NCBI GenBank assembly: GCA_002315765.1
Contig: DCIE01000028.1
Coordinates: 42,406-106,405 of the forward strand
Origin: Ruminococcaceae bacterium UBA1734
GTDB taxonomy: Bacteria; Bacillota; Clostridia; Oscillospirales; Acutalibacteraceae
Length of the DNA stretch: 64,000 nucleotides
Direction: 5' to 3'
The stretch's first letter is position 1. Each line of letters opens with the position of its first letter. A program made the position numbers and the translations under genes. Below are positions 62,454 through 64,000 of the stretch, piece by piece. Under the pieces are notes generated by a model. That model was given only the letters and a program-made list of their open reading frames with translations, searched no databases and was not told where the DNA came from.

Positions 62454-62486
62454 GTAGTATTTTAAAAATTTAGCGAAAAATAAAAA

Positions 62487-62527
62487 AACATCCGCTTAGG
62501 CTGTCGTGAGGCTGTCGAGAGGATGTT
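62487..62527 (-). terminator. Hairpin with internal direct repeat, terminator-like on minus strand
   Basis: AACATCC (62487-62493) pairs with GGATGTT (62521-62527). The loop holds two copies of GGCTGTCG(T/A)GA. On the minus strand a run of seven T follows, but no minus-strand gene lies upstream within the window. On the plus strand it may start the receiver-gene leader. Function unclear. Confidence 0.5.
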
Positions 62528-62594
62528 ATTATTATATAGCGATATGATAAAAATCATATTGAACTCTTATTTTTTGAACAAGGAGTAGACCTTA

Positions 62595-62987
62595 ATGCAA
62601 ATCTATATCATGGATAGCGATTATGAAGTGATGAGAAAATTAGAATTACTTATTAACAGCTATCCCAAGCATAAAGCAAAATGCTTCACAAACTATCAAC
62701 AAGTAGTCGAAGCAGTAAGAAAAGAACCACCTGACATTGTGCTGATTGATATTGACTCATCAAATGGCTTATCTGCCGTCAAAACCATTCAATTGACAAG
62801 TTCGGAAACTAAAATAGTGATTATGTCCGAAGAAAGAGAAAAAACATCAGAATACTTTGAACTTCATGTAAACGGATTTTTAGAAAAACCGATTGAAGAA
62901 GAAAAGTTGAAGGAACAACTTCTCAGAGCAAAGCACCCACTATTTGCAAGAGTCAAATACGGAAGAGAAAGGATAGTGTCTTTATGA
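62595..62987 (+). CDS. Single-domain response regulator receiver protein
   Basis: 130 residues: a CheY-like receiver (IYIMDSDYEVMRKLELL, phospho-acceptor Asp52 in VLIDIDSS, FLEKPI lysine near 96) with only a short C-terminal tail (HPLFARVKYGRERIVSL) and no output domain. No histidine kinase in the window. AAGGAG precedes the ATG. Its stop overlaps the next start by ATGA, so it is coupled to the surface protein gene. Confidence 0.85.
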   Translation: MQIYIMDSDYEVMRKLELLINSYPKHKAKCFTNYQQVVEAVRKEPPDIVLIDIDSSNGLSAVKTIQLTSSETKIVIMSEEREKTSEYFELHVNGFLEKPIEEEKLKEQLLRAKHPLFARVKYGRERIVSL

Positions 62988-64000
62988 GTAAAAAAGGCTA
63001 CAAAGAATTTCTATATATCTTAAAAGAAGACTACGACAAAGAATTGAAAATCAATGATGAAGACTTAAAAGTTTACTCTAAGAAAAAAATCAAAGATTTA
63101 TACCCGGATAAAGATTATGTCATTGTGGGTGAAACCGCCGAAAAAAAGAAGCGAGACCGTGAAAACGATATCGGTCGAATTGAACTGAACGAAAAGAGAT
63201 TGAATGTCGGAGAGAACGGTAACCACAACAGGCTTTTCAAAAAGCAAGGTGCATTTGTGGAGGTTGAAGATGGCGGACTTATCGCCCTATTAAAACTTCG
63301 TTTGCTTCCTATTATCTTAATTGTTGCCTTACTGCTCGGTTGTATCGGCGGTGCATTGTTCGGCATCTTGGGCGGTGGTGTTCACCCTGTGAATGAAGAG
63401 GTTGACCCGAATATTAAGCCGGTAAAAACAGAAATTCTAACAATCAGCGGTATTGTTACAAAGGACGGCAAGTTCATTGAAGACGCAACTCTTTCTCTTC
63501 AAAGCGGAAACAAAGAGGTAGGCAAGGCAACAACCGATAAGGAAGGCAAGTATCTTATCAGTGATGTAAAAAGCGGAAACTACAACCTTGTTTGTACTTA
63601 TAAGGATTCCGTTCTTACCAAAATTGCAACCGTAAATGGTATGTCCATAATAGTAAACTTCACCTTCCCGGCAGACGACCTCCACGATGTTGAAGATATT
63701 ACCGATGACCATAACAAAGAAGATTTGCCGGAAAGCAAACCGACCAAGGAAAACACTGACGTAAAAGCAATCGTAAAGGTTCCCGAAGGAACCCCTGCCG
63801 TTGCAGTAGGCGGACTTGATGCGGAAGCTATGCTTCATATGATTGTGGGCAAAGAGGTCGACCTGACTTTTTTTGCGGAAAAACTTGACGAAAATAAAGT
63901 ACCTGCCATCAAAAAGAATGCAATCACCGCTATATCAGGCGAACTTAAGTTGACCTATTTTGATTTCAGTGTATTAAAAGAAATCTTCAAGAATAATATT
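62984..64000 (+). CDS. Membrane-anchored protein with carboxypeptidase-regulatory-like domain, 3' end beyond window
   Basis: 339 codons visible, no stop reached. N-terminal cytoplasmic part (about 1-95, Lys-rich), one membrane helix (about 99-131, LLPIILIVALLLGCIGGALFG), then outside a beta-sandwich repeat like Cna-B/carboxypeptidase-regulatory domains (ISGIVTKDGKFIEDATLSL, KATTDKEGKYLISDVKSGNYNL). An acidic linker (DDLHDVEDITDDHNKED) and further beta-like sequence follow. Possibly a surface or spore/envelope structural protein. Function not recognised. Confidence 0.75.
   Translation, partial: MSKKGYKEFLYILKEDYDKELKINDEDLKVYSKKKIKDLYPDKDYVIVGETAEKKKRDRENDIGRIELNEKRLNVGENGNHNRLFKKQGAFVEVEDGGLIALLKLRLLPIILIVALLLGCIGGALFGILGGGVHPVNEEVDPNIKPVKTEILTISGIVTKDGKFIEDATLSLQSGNKEVGKATTDKEGKYLISDVKSGNYNLVCTYKDSVLTKIATVNGMSIIVNFTFPADDLHDVEDITDDHNKEDLPESKPTKENTDVKAIVKVPEGTPAVAVGGLDAEAMLHMIVGKEVDLTFFAEKLDENKVPAIKKNAITAISGELKLTYFDFSVLKEIFKNNI

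Noticed and set aside
62495..62520. Tandem GGCTGTCG repeats as a CRISPR or an ANTAR-type element
   Set aside because: Only two copies within one hairpin loop, and no spacer structure or ANTAR protein is present.

Overview
The window looks like chromosomal DNA of a low-GC, Gram-positive anaerobe of the class Clostridia, probably an Oscillospirales/Ruminococcaceae-type gut bacterium. Evidence: Spo0A and a YtvI-like protein (sporulation lineage), CdaA/CdaR, RecD2, an L10 leader, a glycine riboswitch, strong AGGAGG-type ribosome binding sites with frequent TTG/GTG starts, and lipoprotein rather than outer-membrane machinery. The order and family are my inference. Almost all of the window is ordinary housekeeping DNA. 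I found no tRNA, rRNA, CRISPR array or transposase.

Layout. 1-4.5 kb (minus): TPM-domain lipoprotein (cut by the window edge), LemA, PLP aminotransferase with its Lrp-type regulator, and a secreted NlpC/P60-like protein. A ~157-bp repeat forms the 5' leader of both the Lrp gene and the NlpC-like gene. 4.5-9.3 kb (plus): alpha/beta hydrolase, MurF, Ddl and a CDF metal exporter. 9.4-13.2 kb: grpE-dnaK-dnaJ without hrcA. 13.2-17 kb: serine hydrolase, YitT protein, GH10-like lipoprotein. 17-21 kb (minus): a compact phage head module (small and large terminase, two small proteins, major capsid protein with a C-terminal Ig-like domain, shortened portal), with no integrase, tail or lysis genes.

21-33 kb: GtrA, DUF2975-like, ACT and PFL proteins, NusG-II/Gx transporter, AsnB, a ThrRS lacking most of its TGS domain, methyltransferase, AroB, Tex, MscL. 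33-41 kb: Spo0A, hydrolase, S20, a glycine riboswitch driving an AGCS symporter, a zeta-toxin-like kinase between two near-identical terminators, and the ACT-hom-lysC operon. 41-50 kb: YtvI, DUF3343 plus cysteine desulfurase, CdaA-CdaR, a small protein behind an RBS-masking hairpin, RecD2, ComF, and L10/L7-L12 with their leader. 50-53 kb: ABC-F protein, a membrane protein and a DUF3795 protein.

53-57 kb (plus): a four-gene operon of unknown purpose: STAS-kinase fusion, PHP phosphoesterase, ceramidase-like hydrolase, GNAT acetyltransferase. 57-62.4 kb (minus): a zinc regulon, zur-znuA-znuC-znuB-lipoprotein-sulfatase-like enzyme, behind a palindromic Zur-type box. 62.6 kb to the end: a lone receiver-domain protein translationally coupled to a membrane-anchored surface protein that runs off the window.

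The most unusual items are the repeated leader with a covarying start-codon-masking stem, the minimal capsid module, the STAS-kinase operon, the operator-like palindrome in the thrS promoter, and two further start-site-masking hairpins (before the GH10-like lipoprotein gene and before the gene at 45684).
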